This document shows positions 16,722 through 25,326 of a stretch of 64,000 nt of DNA, piece by piece. This DNA is from Bacteroidota bacterium (GTDB lineage: Bacteria > Bacteroidota > Ignavibacteria > UBA10030 > UBA8401). The position numbers were made by a program, and so were the translations under genes. The notes under the pieces were generated by a model. The model worked only from the letters and a program-made list of their open reading frames with translations, did no database searches and was not told the origin of the DNA. Position 1 is the stretch's first letter. The number at the start of each line of letters is the position of its first letter. The DNA lies in assembly GCA_041658205.1 (NCBI GenBank), contig JBBAAO010000001.1:806001-870000 (forward strand), written 5' to 3'.

Positions 16722-18554
16722 CTATTCGGAAAGAGTTACTTTGTACCTACCTCGGACAGAATTACAGAGAAAAATTGAGTCGGCCCTACGTAAATCGTCC
16801 ATTTTGATGACTTTTTCAACAGCATTCTGATCCGTTCTCAATATCTCACCGCGAAATATGCCGGGAAGCACACCGCTCATTATAGAAGGGGTAAAAAGGA
16901 TTTTCCCTTGTTGAACAAAAATATTGGTGATTGCACCCTCGGTAATTTCATCTCTCTCATTCAGGAAAATATAATCGGCAATATTTTCGTTCTGAGCTTT
17001 TTGCATATACCGATTGTACAATTCTCGGTTTGTTGATTTATGATAGAGAAATGTATTTGATGAATCAGTTCTCTCGGGAGCAATTTTTATTACCGTGGAA
17101 TATTCGATAGGGAATAATTCTTTCGATTCAACAATTGGTGCGCCGTTGCGGGAGAGGAGTAACCGTACGCGATATTCTTGGTTGGGATGAAACGTGCTTT
17201 GCATATTATTCAATGCTTCCAAAATTATATGCTGATGAAACGGATATGAAAAATATTCGGAAGATCTTTTCAACCGATCCAAGTGTTGTTGAAGGAACGT
17301 GTATTCATTTTTCCATAAGATAGTTTCCAGCAATTGGAATTCAGGCTGGTTCTTTAGAAGGAATGACGCTTTTAATACACACTCTTCGTATTCTTTTTCC
17401 GGAACTGAATCGTAGACGATGCCGCTGCCAACTCCCATGATACCTTTTCCATTCTGTAATTCAAGAGTACGGATGGCAACGCTGAACACCGATTCTTCAT
17501 CAGGAGCAATGTAGCCAATTGCCCCGCAATACACTCCCCGCTGATGCTGCTCCAATTCATTGATAATCTGCATCGTATGGATCTTTGGAGCTCCAGTGAC
17601 CGAACCGCAAGGGAAGAGAGATTTGAAAATATCGTAGTAGTTTACATCATCCTTCAGTATTCCGTTGACAATGGATGTCATTTGCAGGACAGTCTCGTAT
17701 TTTTCAATAGCATACATGTTCTTTACATCGACGGAGCCATTTCGGCAAATCCTACCGATATCGTTTCTCAGGAGGTCGACGATCATGAGATTTTCACTTC
17801 GATTTTTCTCGTCATTCCTCAGCCATTCGGATAACTGCACATCTTCTTCCGATGTCCGACCTCGTATGCATGTTCCCTTCATCGGCTTTGTCGTAATGGA
17901 ATTTCCTATGCGTCGATAAAAAAGCTCCGGGGAGAATGACAATATCTGTGCTGTTCCCAGATTTACATATGCACCGAAGGGAACATGCTGTTTTTTCCGC
18001 AACTCAAAATAGAGATCGATAGGATCTTCAGTAAAGTCGAATGCATATCGATCTGTAAAATTGACCTGATATGTATCGCCATTGACAATGTATTCTTTTA
18101 GCTGCTCGATTTTTTTTTTATAATCAGCGTTGGAAATTAATAATTCGGGATTCCGAACGGAAATTTCGTGATCAATAATTATTGAATCTAAAAGTTCTGA
18201 ATTGATTCGTAATGGAGCTTCGTAGACGCCAAACCAAGCAAGAGGGAGGGAAGCGTTTTTTGTAAACGATGGAATACTGTTTTCGAAATGATAGCCGCAT
18301 TCGTAACTGACATAACCGGCAATCCAACGGTTTTGTTTGCGGTGTTTTTCAATCGATTCAAATAGTGCCGGAATATCTTCAAGTGTCGTCGCAGAAAGAA
18401 TTTCAAAGGGGGAAACAAAGAGGAGATTTTTGTTGTTCAGGTCGTCTTGTCTGGACGACTCAAGAAGAATCGTGTTGGATTTCTGTAGTGCGGAAAATAA
18501 AAAAGCACGGTCGATTGACTGACCGTGCTCTGTTTTGTTCTTCCGATTATCCAA
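16722..18554 (-). CDS. pabB: Fused aminodeoxychorismate synthase component I / aminodeoxychorismate lyase
   Basis: A 610-residue fusion serving 4-aminobenzoate synthesis for folate. Residues 1-385 are the chorismate-binding PabB part: VNGDTYQVNFTDRYAF, FSPELFYRR, TKPMKGTCIRGRT, NLMIVDLLRNDIGRI, SVTGAPKIHTMQIINELE and YCGAIGYIAPD are all present. Residues 395-610 are a PabC-like PLP-dependent lyase (ETILW start, YHKSTNRELYNR with the probable PLP lysine, DEITEGAITNIFVQ, GVLPGIFR). The best start is a TTG at 18554, with GGAG seven bases upstream; it overlaps the end of valS. The valS terminator hairpin (18504-18529) therefore lies within codons 9-17. No ATG is available before the conserved region. 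See findings. Confidence 0.9.
   Translation of the reverse strand: MDNRKNKTEHGQSIDRAFLFSALQKSNTILLESSRQDDLNNKNLLFVSPFEILSATTLEDIPALFESIEKHRKQNRWIAGYVSYECGYHFENSIPSFTKNASLPLAWFGVYEAPLRINSELLDSIIIDHEISVRNPELLISNADYKKKIEQLKEYIVNGDTYQVNFTDRYAFDFTEDPIDLYFELRKKQHVPFGAYVNLGTAQILSFSPELFYRRIGNSITTKPMKGTCIRGRTSEEDVQLSEWLRNDEKNRSENLMIVDLLRNDIGRICRNGSVDVKNMYAIEKYETVLQMTSIVNGILKDDVNYYDIFKSLFPCGSVTGAPKIHTMQIINELEQHQRGVYCGAIGYIAPDEESVFSVAIRTLELQNGKGIMGVGSGIVYDSVPEKEYEECVLKASFLLKNQPEFQLLETILWKNEYTFLQQHLDRLKRSSEYFSYPFHQHIILEALNNMQSTFHPNQEYRVRLLLSRNGAPIVESKELFPIEYSTVIKIAPERTDSSNTFLYHKSTNRELYNRYMQKAQNENIADYIFLNERDEITEGAITNIFVQQGKILFTPSIMSGVLPGIFRGEILRTDQNAVEKVIKMDDLRRADSIFLCNSVRGRYKVTLSE
18499..18529 (-). terminator. 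Rho-independent terminator of valS, inside the pabBC reading frame
   Basis: On the minus strand a perfect nine-base stem (agcacggtc with gaccgtgct) closes an eight-base loop and is followed directly by a run of six T. It stands about 18 bases after the valS stop. It also lies within the first codons of the downstream pabB-pabC gene, so it could act as an attenuator of that gene. Confidence 0.82.
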
Positions 18555-21237
18555 CCAGTTGCTCCAAGTTCACTTTAAGTTTATCGATCGTCTCCTGGAA
18601 ATTCTGTTGTTTATTCTTCTCTTTTTCGATGACCTCGGGAGCTGCTTTGCCGACAAAATTCTGATTATTCAGTTTTGCCATGACACCTTTCAACTGCCCC
18701 TCAAGACGGTCGATCTCTTTCTGTAACCGATCGCGCTCAATACCGGTATCGATCACTCCTTTCAGAGGAATAAAAATTTCCTGACCGTTTACAACAGAAC
18801 TTGCGGCATATCCCGGTTTTTCCAGCGCCATTCCAATAGTCATGTGTTCTAATCGCAATAACTTTTGAAGGGCATTTCGATTGTTCTCAAGGATTGATTG
18901 TTTCTCGAAGTCATTGCAGCTCGCAACAAAATCAATCGTCTTGGACATTGGAATATTCATCTCACTGCGGATCTGTCGGACTGCGAGGATAACATTTTGA
19001 AAGAAATCCATCTGTTTTTCTATATCACTATCAATCTGTGACTCGGTCAGCGATATCTGCGGCATCATGGTCTGCATGATCGTTTCGTTTGTTTTACGTT
19101 CCGATAGATGCTGGAAGATCTCTTCTGTTACATATGGCATAAACGGATGGAGCAGTTTGAGTGTTTCTTCATAGATTTTGAGTGCCCGATTAATAATGCT
19201 CCGTTTCAGATGAACATCACTCGTCTCTTGCATTCGGTTTTTGACAAATTCTACGTACCAATCGCAGAAATCTTTCCAGAGAAAATCATACAGCAATTTC
19301 ACTGCATCGTTCACTTTGAAATTATCCATCGCTTCTGTGACATTTTTTACTGTCGAACTGAATCGTGAAATAATCCATTTATCTGACAGATCTTCTGAAA
19401 TTTTTCCTGGGGCAATTGTCAATTGTTCATTGTCAATTGGCAATTGATCTCTGTGCATCATCAAGAATCTTCCTGCATTCCAGATCTTGTTGGCAAAGTT
19501 TCGTCCGATCTCGCATTTGTCATTATCGTAGAGAACATCCTGTCCAACGGGAGCAATGAACAAGACAGTGAATCGAAGCGCATCTGCACCGTACGTTGAG
19601 ATGACATCAAGCGGATCGGGAGAGTTGCCCAAAGATTTGCTCATCTTTCTGCCTGATGAGTCTCTGATCAAACTGGTAAAATAGACATGCCGGAATGGGA
19701 CTTCACCTTTAAATTCCAATCCCGCCATAATCATTCGCGCCACCCAAAAGAAAATAATATCAGGTGCAGTGACAAGCACATCGGTTGGATAAAAATATTT
19801 GAGTTCGTCTGTTTCGTTCGGCCAATTGTGAACAGAGAAGGGCCATAACCATGACGAGAACCATGTATCAAGAACATCCTCATCCTGTCGAATCTCTTCT
19901 TTTTTTACATTTTTACTTTTTACTTTTAACTTTTCAAACGCTTCATTAAGGTTTCTGGCAGCAACAAAATTCCCATCAGGTGAATAATACGCCGGAATTC
20001 TATGTCCCCACCATAACTGTCTGGAGATACACCAATCGCGGATGCCGGTCATCCAGTGTTCGTATGTTTTCACAAACCGTTCGGGATAGAATTTAATTTT
20101 TCCCTCTTGAACAACCTTCAATGCAGGTTCCGCCAGCGGTTTCATCTTCACAAACCATTGATCAGAAAGATACGGTTCAATCACCGTGTCGCAGCGGTAA
20201 CAATGTCCCACATTGTGTGTATGATCTTCAATCTTGACAAGATAATGTTGTTTTTCAAGATCGCGCAATAATTCTCGTCGGCATTCATATCTGTCAAGAC
20301 CCTGATATTTTGGTGGAACATTCAAATTCATCTTTGCTGAGGTGTCCATGACGATGATCTGAGGAAGATTTAAACGGATTCCCGTTTGATAATCGTTCGG
20401 GTCATGCGCGGGAGTGACTTTTACCGCACCTGTTCCAAATGAAGGATCAACAAAATCATCGGCAACAATCGGAATAACTCGATTTGCGATTGGAACAATG
20501 GCATTTTTACCAATAAGATTTTTATATCGTTCATCTTTTGGATTTACCGCAACAGCTGTATCACCAAGCATTGTTTCAGGACGTGTCGTGGCAACAACAA
20601 TTGTCTCGTCGGAATGTTCAATGTGATATTTGATATGCCAAAGATGACCGACACTTTCAACCGCCGTTACTTCATCGTCGCTCAGTGCCGTCTGTTCGCG
20701 CGGACACCAATTGACGATGTATTTTCCTTTATAGATTAATCCTTTGTCATACAATTGGACAAACACTTCTTTGACAGCATTCGAAAGTCCTTCGTCCATT
20801 GTAAATCGTTCTCGTTCCCAATCGCAGGAGACACCCAGTTTGCGGAGTTGTGTATTGATTGTTCCGCCATATTGTTTTCTCCACTCCCAAACATGATCGA
20901 CGAATTTTTCACGTCCCAAATCACGTAAGGACGTTCCTTCTTTACGCAACGCTTTTTCAACAACATTTTGAGTTGCGATACCGGCATGATCTGTTCCGGG
21001 AATCCAGCACGCTTCAAATCCCTGCATCCGTTTCCAGCGAGTGAAGACATCCTGTAGTGTGTTATTGAGGATGTGTCCCATGTGAAGAATGCCGGTGATA
21101 TTTGGCGGGGGAATAACGATGGTGTGAGGAGTCTTATCGGGATTGATTGTTGCGTGAAAAAATCCGCTCGATTCCCACCATTGATAGATTTTATCTTCGA
21201 CTTCTTGAGGATTATATTGTTTTGCGAGTTCAGCCAT
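18547..21237 (-). CDS. valS: Valyl-tRNA synthetase
   Basis: An 896-residue class I synthetase charging tRNA-Val. Signature sequences are PPPNITGILHMGHILNNT (HIGH-type motif HMGH), the editing domain TTRPETMLGDTAVAVNP, GTGAVKVTPAHDPNDYQ, DWCISRQLWWGHRIPAYY, DEDVLDTWFSSWLWPFS and the KMSKS motif in GRKMSKSLGNSPDP. The C-terminal coiled coil (DRLQKEIDRLEGQLKGVMAKL) is intact. Two loops are built from low-complexity DNA repeats: residues near 433-448 (KLKVKSKNVKK, 19900-19936) and near 598-610 (QLPIDNEQLTI, four CAATTG units at 19412-19446). Both stay in frame. A terminator follows at 18499-18529. Confidence 0.97.
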   Translation of the reverse strand: MAELAKQYNPQEVEDKIYQWWESSGFFHATINPDKTPHTIVIPPPNITGILHMGHILNNTLQDVFTRWKRMQGFEACWIPGTDHAGIATQNVVEKALRKEGTSLRDLGREKFVDHVWEWRKQYGGTINTQLRKLGVSCDWERERFTMDEGLSNAVKEVFVQLYDKGLIYKGKYIVNWCPREQTALSDDEVTAVESVGHLWHIKYHIEHSDETIVVATTRPETMLGDTAVAVNPKDERYKNLIGKNAIVPIANRVIPIVADDFVDPSFGTGAVKVTPAHDPNDYQTGIRLNLPQIIVMDTSAKMNLNVPPKYQGLDRYECRRELLRDLEKQHYLVKIEDHTHNVGHCYRCDTVIEPYLSDQWFVKMKPLAEPALKVVQEGKIKFYPERFVKTYEHWMTGIRDWCISRQLWWGHRIPAYYSPDGNFVAARNLNEAFEKLKVKSKNVKKEEIRQDEDVLDTWFSSWLWPFSVHNWPNETDELKYFYPTDVLVTAPDIIFFWVARMIMAGLEFKGEVPFRHVYFTSLIRDSSGRKMSKSLGNSPDPLDVISTYGADALRFTVLFIAPVGQDVLYDNDKCEIGRNFANKIWNAGRFLMMHRDQLPIDNEQLTIAPGKISEDLSDKWIISRFSSTVKNVTEAMDNFKVNDAVKLLYDFLWKDFCDWYVEFVKNRMQETSDVHLKRSIINRALKIYEETLKLLHPFMPYVTEEIFQHLSERKTNETIMQTMMPQISLTESQIDSDIEKQMDFFQNVILAVRQIRSEMNIPMSKTIDFVASCNDFEKQSILENNRNALQKLLRLEHMTIGMALEKPGYAASSVVNGQEIFIPLKGVIDTGIERDRLQKEIDRLEGQLKGVMAKLNNQNFVGKAAPEVIEKEKNKQQNFQETIDKLKVNLEQLVG
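19412..19449. repeat. CAATTG repeat cluster inside valS
   Basis: Four CAATTG units (starting at 19413, 19420, 19434 and 19441) lie within 34 bases and encode QLPIDNEQLTI in a surface loop of valyl-tRNA synthetase. This pattern resembles the small dispersed intergenic repeats of related genomes that sometimes enter coding sequence. Confidence 0.6.
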
Positions 21238-21285
21238 TGAGTTCCATTCAGTTTTTACATTAGACTAAAATAAAAATTTTTGAAC

Positions 21286-21311
21286 AAAAAATCCCGCTTT
21301 TAGGCGGGATT
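21286..21311 (-). terminator. Rho-independent terminator after the cyclic-nucleotide-binding gene
   Basis: The stem aatcccgc (21290-21297) and gcgggatt (21304-21311) closes a six-base loop and is followed on the minus strand by a run of six T. It ends the channel operon and separates it from valS. Confidence 0.82.
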
Positions 21312-21342
21312 CTTTTACAATTACAATAATTTTTTTGTTGGA

Positions 21343-21855
21343 TTATCGTTCTAGCGCTAAACTGAGTGCTGTGGTTAATTTAAGAACATCTCTGTTTGTT
21401 TTATCGAGACGGTCGCTGACGATCTTCAAGATATTTTTTACGATGACGTAACCAATATCTTTGTTCGTTTCCGTCAGATGAAAGAATGTATCGCGTTCCA
21501 AAACTGCTACGGTACACCGTGTTTTTGCGATGACGCTTGCAGAACGTTCGCTTTTTTCATCAAATAGTCCCATTTCGCCAAAAAATGCATAATCATCTGC
21601 CGTGAGTTTATTCAACATTTTATCACGATGATCCATGCCGCTGCCGGAGATCTTCAAAAGGAGCGTTCGAGAGATTTCAACTTCACCATCTAAAAGTATG
21701 TACATCTCATGCCCCTGTTCATTCTCTTTTATGATGAATGATCCTTCCGTTATCGTCCGAATAGTCATGATGGATCGAACATGCTCTATTTCAATTCGAG
21801 TTAAGCCGATGAACAATGGGATCTTTTCCAAAAAATCTATATCGAGTGTTTTCAT
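21343..21855 (-). CDS. Cyclic-nucleotide-binding domain protein
   Basis: A 170-residue cytoplasmic protein made of one cyclic-nucleotide-binding (CAP_ED) domain, residues 8-130, and a short C-terminal helix. The phosphate-binding cassette reads FFGEMGLFDEKSERSASV, keeping the conserved FGE and the arginine followed by Ser-Ala, so nucleotide binding is plausible. No DNA-binding helix-turn-helix follows, so it is not a CRP-type regulator. It overlaps the end of the potassium channel gene by four bases (ATGA), which suggests that it is a regulatory partner of the channel; that is inference. A terminator stands downstream. Confidence 0.83.
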   Translation of the reverse strand: MKTLDIDFLEKIPLFIGLTRIEIEHVRSIMTIRTITEGSFIIKENEQGHEMYILLDGEVEISRTLLLKISGSGMDHRDKMLNKLTADDYAFFGEMGLFDEKSERSASVIAKTRCTVAVLERDTFFHLTETNKDIGYVIVKNILKIVSDRLDKTNRDVLKLTTALSLALER

Positions 21856-23003
21856 TCAAGTGTTCCCAGGATAACGGCAATATCTTTTTTCTGCAGAATA
21901 TAATCGAACGAGGGATTAACACTGACCCTTGTTCCTGTTTTTTCAGCCACATTGATTCCTGCTTCGCGAAACTTACGTTCGATAAAAGCATCGATTGCCG
22001 ATGTATCGTGTGAGAGAATATCACTGAGATTAACAGTTTCTTCTTCGTTCACAAGGCCAAGGATCGTCCAATTTTTTGATTTTTTAAAATCGATATAGAG
22101 TTCACCAAATGTTTTTCCGATGAACATGTCCGGCACTCCGACTCGGTGAACATCATTTCCTCGTTCGTAATCCAGCATTTCACTGGCAACCTGTGCTGCA
22201 CCGGGATAAAGAATATTGTTCGCAAGAAAGAATGCTGTATGTTGCTCGCTCACGATTACTTCATCGGCATTCGCCCTTTTAATGTGTTGACGATTTTCCC
22301 GATTGAGAATATGTGCACAGACCTTCAATTTTGGATTGAGAGACTTCATTGTTAATATCGACAGTAACGTTTTTTCATCCGCGCCTACACTTCCAATATC
22401 AGGAACAACAATAGCAGCCGATGCCATTTTTACATTTGCGCGATTCAAGATTGTCTCCCGTGAAAAATCGCCGCGGACAAATTTTATTTCGATATTTTGA
22501 AATGCATTAATTACCGCCTCAATTTTTTCGGGCTGGGCGTCATTGATAAGGACGATCTGCATTTGTTTGCTATGGTAGCGGTCGAAGATTCGAAGAACAT
22601 CTTCTACCTGTGCGTTCCATCCGCACATGAGTGTATGTTGGGTGAAGTCGATATCTTGCAAGCCTTGGCTCTCCTTAATTTTTCGCGCAACAAATACCGA
22701 AGAAATCGTTGCGGTAAAGAGTGATATTAAAATAACACCGCTGAGAATAGTCAGTGAAGCGAATATTCGTCCCAGTTCTGTTTTTGGAACGATGTCACCA
22801 TAACCGACGGTAGCAACCGTTACAATGGACCACCATAATGCGTCACCATAATTTTTATACTGCTCAGGATTGTACCGATGTTCAAAAAAATAGACGATTG
22901 CAGCGGTCACATTGATGACAATGAAAATAGCAATTGTCATCTGAACCAGCTGGTTTCCCCGCAGAATCCGAACAACCTGTCTTAATGTCGATCTTCTCTT
23001 CAT
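21852..23003 (-). CDS. Potassium channel with RCK (TrkA) domains
   Basis: A 383-residue two-transmembrane potassium channel. The first membrane helix is at residues 22-42, and the pore helix and selectivity filter read TVATVGYGDIVP at about residue 69, followed by the second membrane helix (SLTILSGVILISLFTATI). Residues 120-240 are an RCK/TrkA-N Rossmann domain (HTLMCGWNAQVEDVLRIFDR) and residues 255-380 resemble a TrkA-C region. The architecture is that of Kch/MthK-type ligand-gated channels in the inner membrane. It overlaps both neighbours by four bases: the FAH-type gene upstream and the cyclic-nucleotide-binding gene downstream. Confidence 0.9.
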   Translation of the reverse strand: MKRRSTLRQVVRILRGNQLVQMTIAIFIVINVTAAIVYFFEHRYNPEQYKNYGDALWWSIVTVATVGYGDIVPKTELGRIFASLTILSGVILISLFTATISSVFVARKIKESQGLQDIDFTQHTLMCGWNAQVEDVLRIFDRYHSKQMQIVLINDAQPEKIEAVINAFQNIEIKFVRGDFSRETILNRANVKMASAAIVVPDIGSVGADEKTLLSILTMKSLNPKLKVCAHILNRENRQHIKRANADEVIVSEQHTAFFLANNILYPGAAQVASEMLDYERGNDVHRVGVPDMFIGKTFGELYIDFKKSKNWTILGLVNEEETVNLSDILSHDTSAIDAFIERKFREAGINVAEKTGTRVSVNPSFDYILQKKDIAVILGTLE

Positions 23004-23656
23004 TGAACTACGTGGTGAATTTTTCCGACACCGGGAATTTCCGCTTCCAAGATGTCGCCGTGAACAACTTGGGCTACACCTTCCGGCGTTCCGGTATAAA
23101 TAATGTCCCCTTCTTCCAATGTGAAAATGGATGAAAGGAAAGAAATAAGGATATCAATGCGGTAAATCATATTTTTTGTGTTGGAGTGTTGCCGCACTTT
23201 TCCATTGACCTTCAAAATTATTTCAACATTATGTGGATCGGTAACTTTTGATGCTTCAAGAAAAGGGGAGAGCGGCGCGGAAGTATCAAATCCCTTTGCG
23301 ATTGACCAGGGGTTGCCACCTTTTTTTGCTTCTATTTGTTTATCCCGCATCGTCATGTCCAAACCGACACCATACCCAGCCACATGTTTCATCGCTTCAG
23401 AAAGGGGAATATCCTTTCCCCGTTTACCGATCAACACAGTCATCTCAACTTCATGATGCACGTTAGTGGACATTTTCGGAAGGACGATATTCTCTCCATC
23501 ACAAATGATTGCGGAAGTCGGTTTCAAAAAAATAATCGGCTCTTTGGGAACTTCACCCCCCATTTCTTTTGCATGGTCAGCGTAATTCTTCCCAACGCAA
23601 AAGATGTTATTGATGCGAAATTCCTTGTTCAGCGGATGCACTATCGTTGTTTTCAT
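23000..23656 (-). CDS. Fumarylacetoacetate hydrolase family protein
   Basis: A 218-residue cytoplasmic enzyme of the FAH fold (FAHD1-like). It contains IFCVGKNYADHAKEMGG, EPIIFLKPTSAI, the metal-binding stretch HHEVEMTVLIGK, GYGVGLDMTMRD and GDIIYTGTPEGVA. Members include acylpyruvate hydrolases, oxaloacetate decarboxylases and isomerases in aromatic breakdown; the sequence does not decide which. The ATG at 23656 (MKTTIVHPL) is preferred to an upstream extension from 23677. It overlaps the channel gene by four bases, an unusual pairing. Confidence 0.88.
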   Translation of the reverse strand: MKTTIVHPLNKEFRINNIFCVGKNYADHAKEMGGEVPKEPIIFLKPTSAIICDGENIVLPKMSTNVHHEVEMTVLIGKRGKDIPLSEAMKHVAGYGVGLDMTMRDKQIEAKKGGNPWSIAKGFDTSAPLSPFLEASKVTDPHNVEIILKVNGKVRQHSNTKNMIYRIDILISFLSSIFTLEEGDIIYTGTPEGVAQVVHGDILEAEIPGVGKIHHVVQ

Positions 23657-23700
23657 ATTGAGATAATATACCCACAATTGAAAAGTTTTACAAGAAAGGA

Positions 23701-23988
23701 TTATAATGAGAAAATTCGTGTTCCGTGATGAATTGCAACAATTTCTACATCTTCATTTTTCAAACGGTACACTATTCTGTAATTCCCGAATATTTTTTCG
23801 CGAAGACTCTCATTTTTATATTCGGGAACAATTCTTCCGGAGTTAGGGAAGTCCGGTATGTGGTTGATGATTTGAAAAATATTTCCAGCAAAAATTGCAG
23901 CATATCGTTCTGAATCACGAGCAATATAATTGCAGATATCTTCCAGGTCATCGGCGGCGCGAGGGGACCATCTTATTTTCTCAGCCAT
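23701..23988 (-). CDS. RelE/ParE family toxin
   Basis: A 95-residue basic protein of the RelE/ParE fold. It begins IRWSPRAADDLEDICNYIARDS, contains IPDFPNSGRIVPEY and ends with GNYRIVYRLKNEDVEIVAIHHGTR, a pattern typical of ParE-like plasmid-stabilisation toxins. It overlaps the antitoxin gene upstream by 16 bases, the usual arrangement. Whether it targets gyrase (ParE type) or ribosome-bound mRNA (RelE type) cannot be told from the sequence; the motif pattern is closer to ParE. Confidence 0.88.
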   Translation of the reverse strand: MAEKIRWSPRAADDLEDICNYIARDSERYAAIFAGNIFQIINHIPDFPNSGRIVPEYKNESLREKIFGNYRIVYRLKNEDVEIVAIHHGTRIFSL

Positions 23989-24161
23989 TTTTCAAATCGT
24001 TCTACTACATTTGAATGAGGGATTCCTTTTCCTGTTTCAAGTTGTTGTAGTCCTGAGTCAACTTGAATTTTAAAATGTAATTCACTGATAATATCATCAA
24101 TAGTTGATTGATCAGGTAACGATTTGATGAGATCAATAGCTTTTTGCTTTGTATCAGTCAT
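23973..24161 (-). CDS. Antitoxin of the ParE/RelE-type pair
   Basis: A 62-residue acidic protein (TDTKQKAIDLIKSLPDQSTI at the N terminus, VVERFEKWLRK at the C terminus). Its length, position and short helical pattern match the small antitoxins found ahead of ParE-like toxins. The ATG at 24161 has a good ribosome binding site (AAAGGA, six bases away), so I use it over a TTG at 24167. It overlaps the toxin gene by 16 bases. Such antitoxins normally repress their own promoter, which would lie in the 74-base gap shared with purM. Confidence 0.83.
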   Translation of the reverse strand: MTDTKQKAIDLIKSLPDQSTIDDIISELHFKIQVDSGLQQLETGKGIPHSNVVERFEKWLRK

Positions 24162-24235
24162 ACACAATCCTTTCTTTATTTCTTATCTAACTTAAATTTT
24201 TTTATATTCTTATGCAAATGTGAAAGGATCAAAAA

Positions 24236-25231
24236 TTGAGTCAAACATACAAAAAAGCAGGCGTGAATATCGATGCCGGTGAAGAAGTAGTGCACAGGAT
24301 TAAAAAATCAGTCCGTTCTACATTTACAAAAAACGTATTAACTGATATTGGGATGTTTGGTGCTTTCTATGAAGCGAAATTTCCTAAACTCAAAGAACCG
24401 GTACTGGTTTCAAGTGTTGACGGCGTCGGCACAAAACTGAAAATCGCATTTGCGCTGAAACGATATAATACCGTCGGCCAAGATTTAGTGAACCACTGCG
24501 TCAACGATATAGCAGTCTGTGGCGCAGTTCCGTTGTATTTTATGGATTACTTTGCGACCGGGAAACTTGCTCCAACCGTTGCTGAACATGTAATTGGTGG
24601 ATTCGCAAAAGCGTGCAAAGAAAATGGCTGCTCAATCATCGGGGGCGAAACAGCTGAAATGCCCGGCTTTTATCCTGCGGGAGAGTTTGATATTGCAGGT
24701 ACAATCGTTGGTGTTGTTGATAAAAAGAAAATTGTGAACGGAAAGAGTATCAAAAAAGGGGATGTGTTGATCGGACTTCCATCCGCCGGACTTCACACCA
24801 ACGGATATTCCCTTGCCCGTCACGTGTTGATTCCCAAAATATCGCTCAAGAAAAAATTCGCAGAACTGAATGGGACTCTCGGAGATGCTCTGCTTGCCGT
24901 ACATCGGTCTTATTTAAAACCCATCCAAGCAGTGACAGATAAAAATCTTGTGAAAGGAATGTCGCATATTACCGGCGGTGGAATTATCGGCAACACACTG
25001 CGTATTCTTCCAAAAGGATTGAAATTACAGATTGATTGGTTTGCTTGGCAGCGTCCGTTTATTTATGATTTGATCCAATCCGTAGGACAGGTGCCTGAAT
25101 ATGACATGACACGCACATTTAATCTTGGTGTCGGATTGATATTTATTGTTGATAAAAAGAATGTCAATTCAGTTATGAAATTGTTACACAGTAAAAAAGA
25201 AAAACCGTTTGTGATGGGGGAAGTGATTTAA
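24236..25231 (+). CDS. purM: Phosphoribosylformylglycinamidine cyclo-ligase
   Basis: A 331-residue AIR synthetase, the fifth step of purine synthesis (FGAM plus ATP to AIR). Family motifs: YKKAGVNIDAGEEVV, the ATP-binding SSVDGVGTKLKIA, GQDLVNHCVNDIAVCGA, IIGGETAEMPGFY, GLPSAGLHTNGYSLAR and SHITGGGIIGNTLRI. The start is a TTG at 24236 with GAAAGGA seven bases upstream; no ATG is available before the conserved N terminus. It is a single gene, divergent from the toxin-antitoxin pair. Confidence 0.96.
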   Translation: MSQTYKKAGVNIDAGEEVVHRIKKSVRSTFTKNVLTDIGMFGAFYEAKFPKLKEPVLVSSVDGVGTKLKIAFALKRYNTVGQDLVNHCVNDIAVCGAVPLYFMDYFATGKLAPTVAEHVIGGFAKACKENGCSIIGGETAEMPGFYPAGEFDIAGTIVGVVDKKKIVNGKSIKKGDVLIGLPSAGLHTNGYSLARHVLIPKISLKKKFAELNGTLGDALLAVHRSYLKPIQAVTDKNLVKGMSHITGGGIIGNTLRILPKGLKLQIDWFAWQRPFIYDLIQSVGQVPEYDMTRTFNLGVGLIFIVDKKNVNSVMKLLHSKKEKPFVMGEVI

Positions 25232-25237
25232 TAATGC

Positions 25238-25326
25238 GTAGTTGAGTAAAAACGTCGGTGAGTAGTTGAGACAAAGGCATATGAGATTGACCATAATATT
25301 GTCAATATACTACATACTCAACTACT
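25238..25326. repeat. Intergenic repeat with inverted GTAGTTGAG units
   Basis: GTAGTTGAG occurs at 25238 and again at 25262, and its inverted copy CTCAACTAC at 25317, with a long A+T-rich centre. The inverted units could fold into a large hairpin between the convergent ends of purM and the small lipoprotein gene, and the last unit reaches into that gene's stop codon. It looks like a dispersed repeat, not a classical terminator. Confidence 0.55.

Noticed and set aside
23701..24161. A larger mobile or defence island around the toxin-antitoxin pair
   Set aside because: The pair is flanked by ordinary core genes (FAH family and purM), with no integrase, attachment repeat or composition change.
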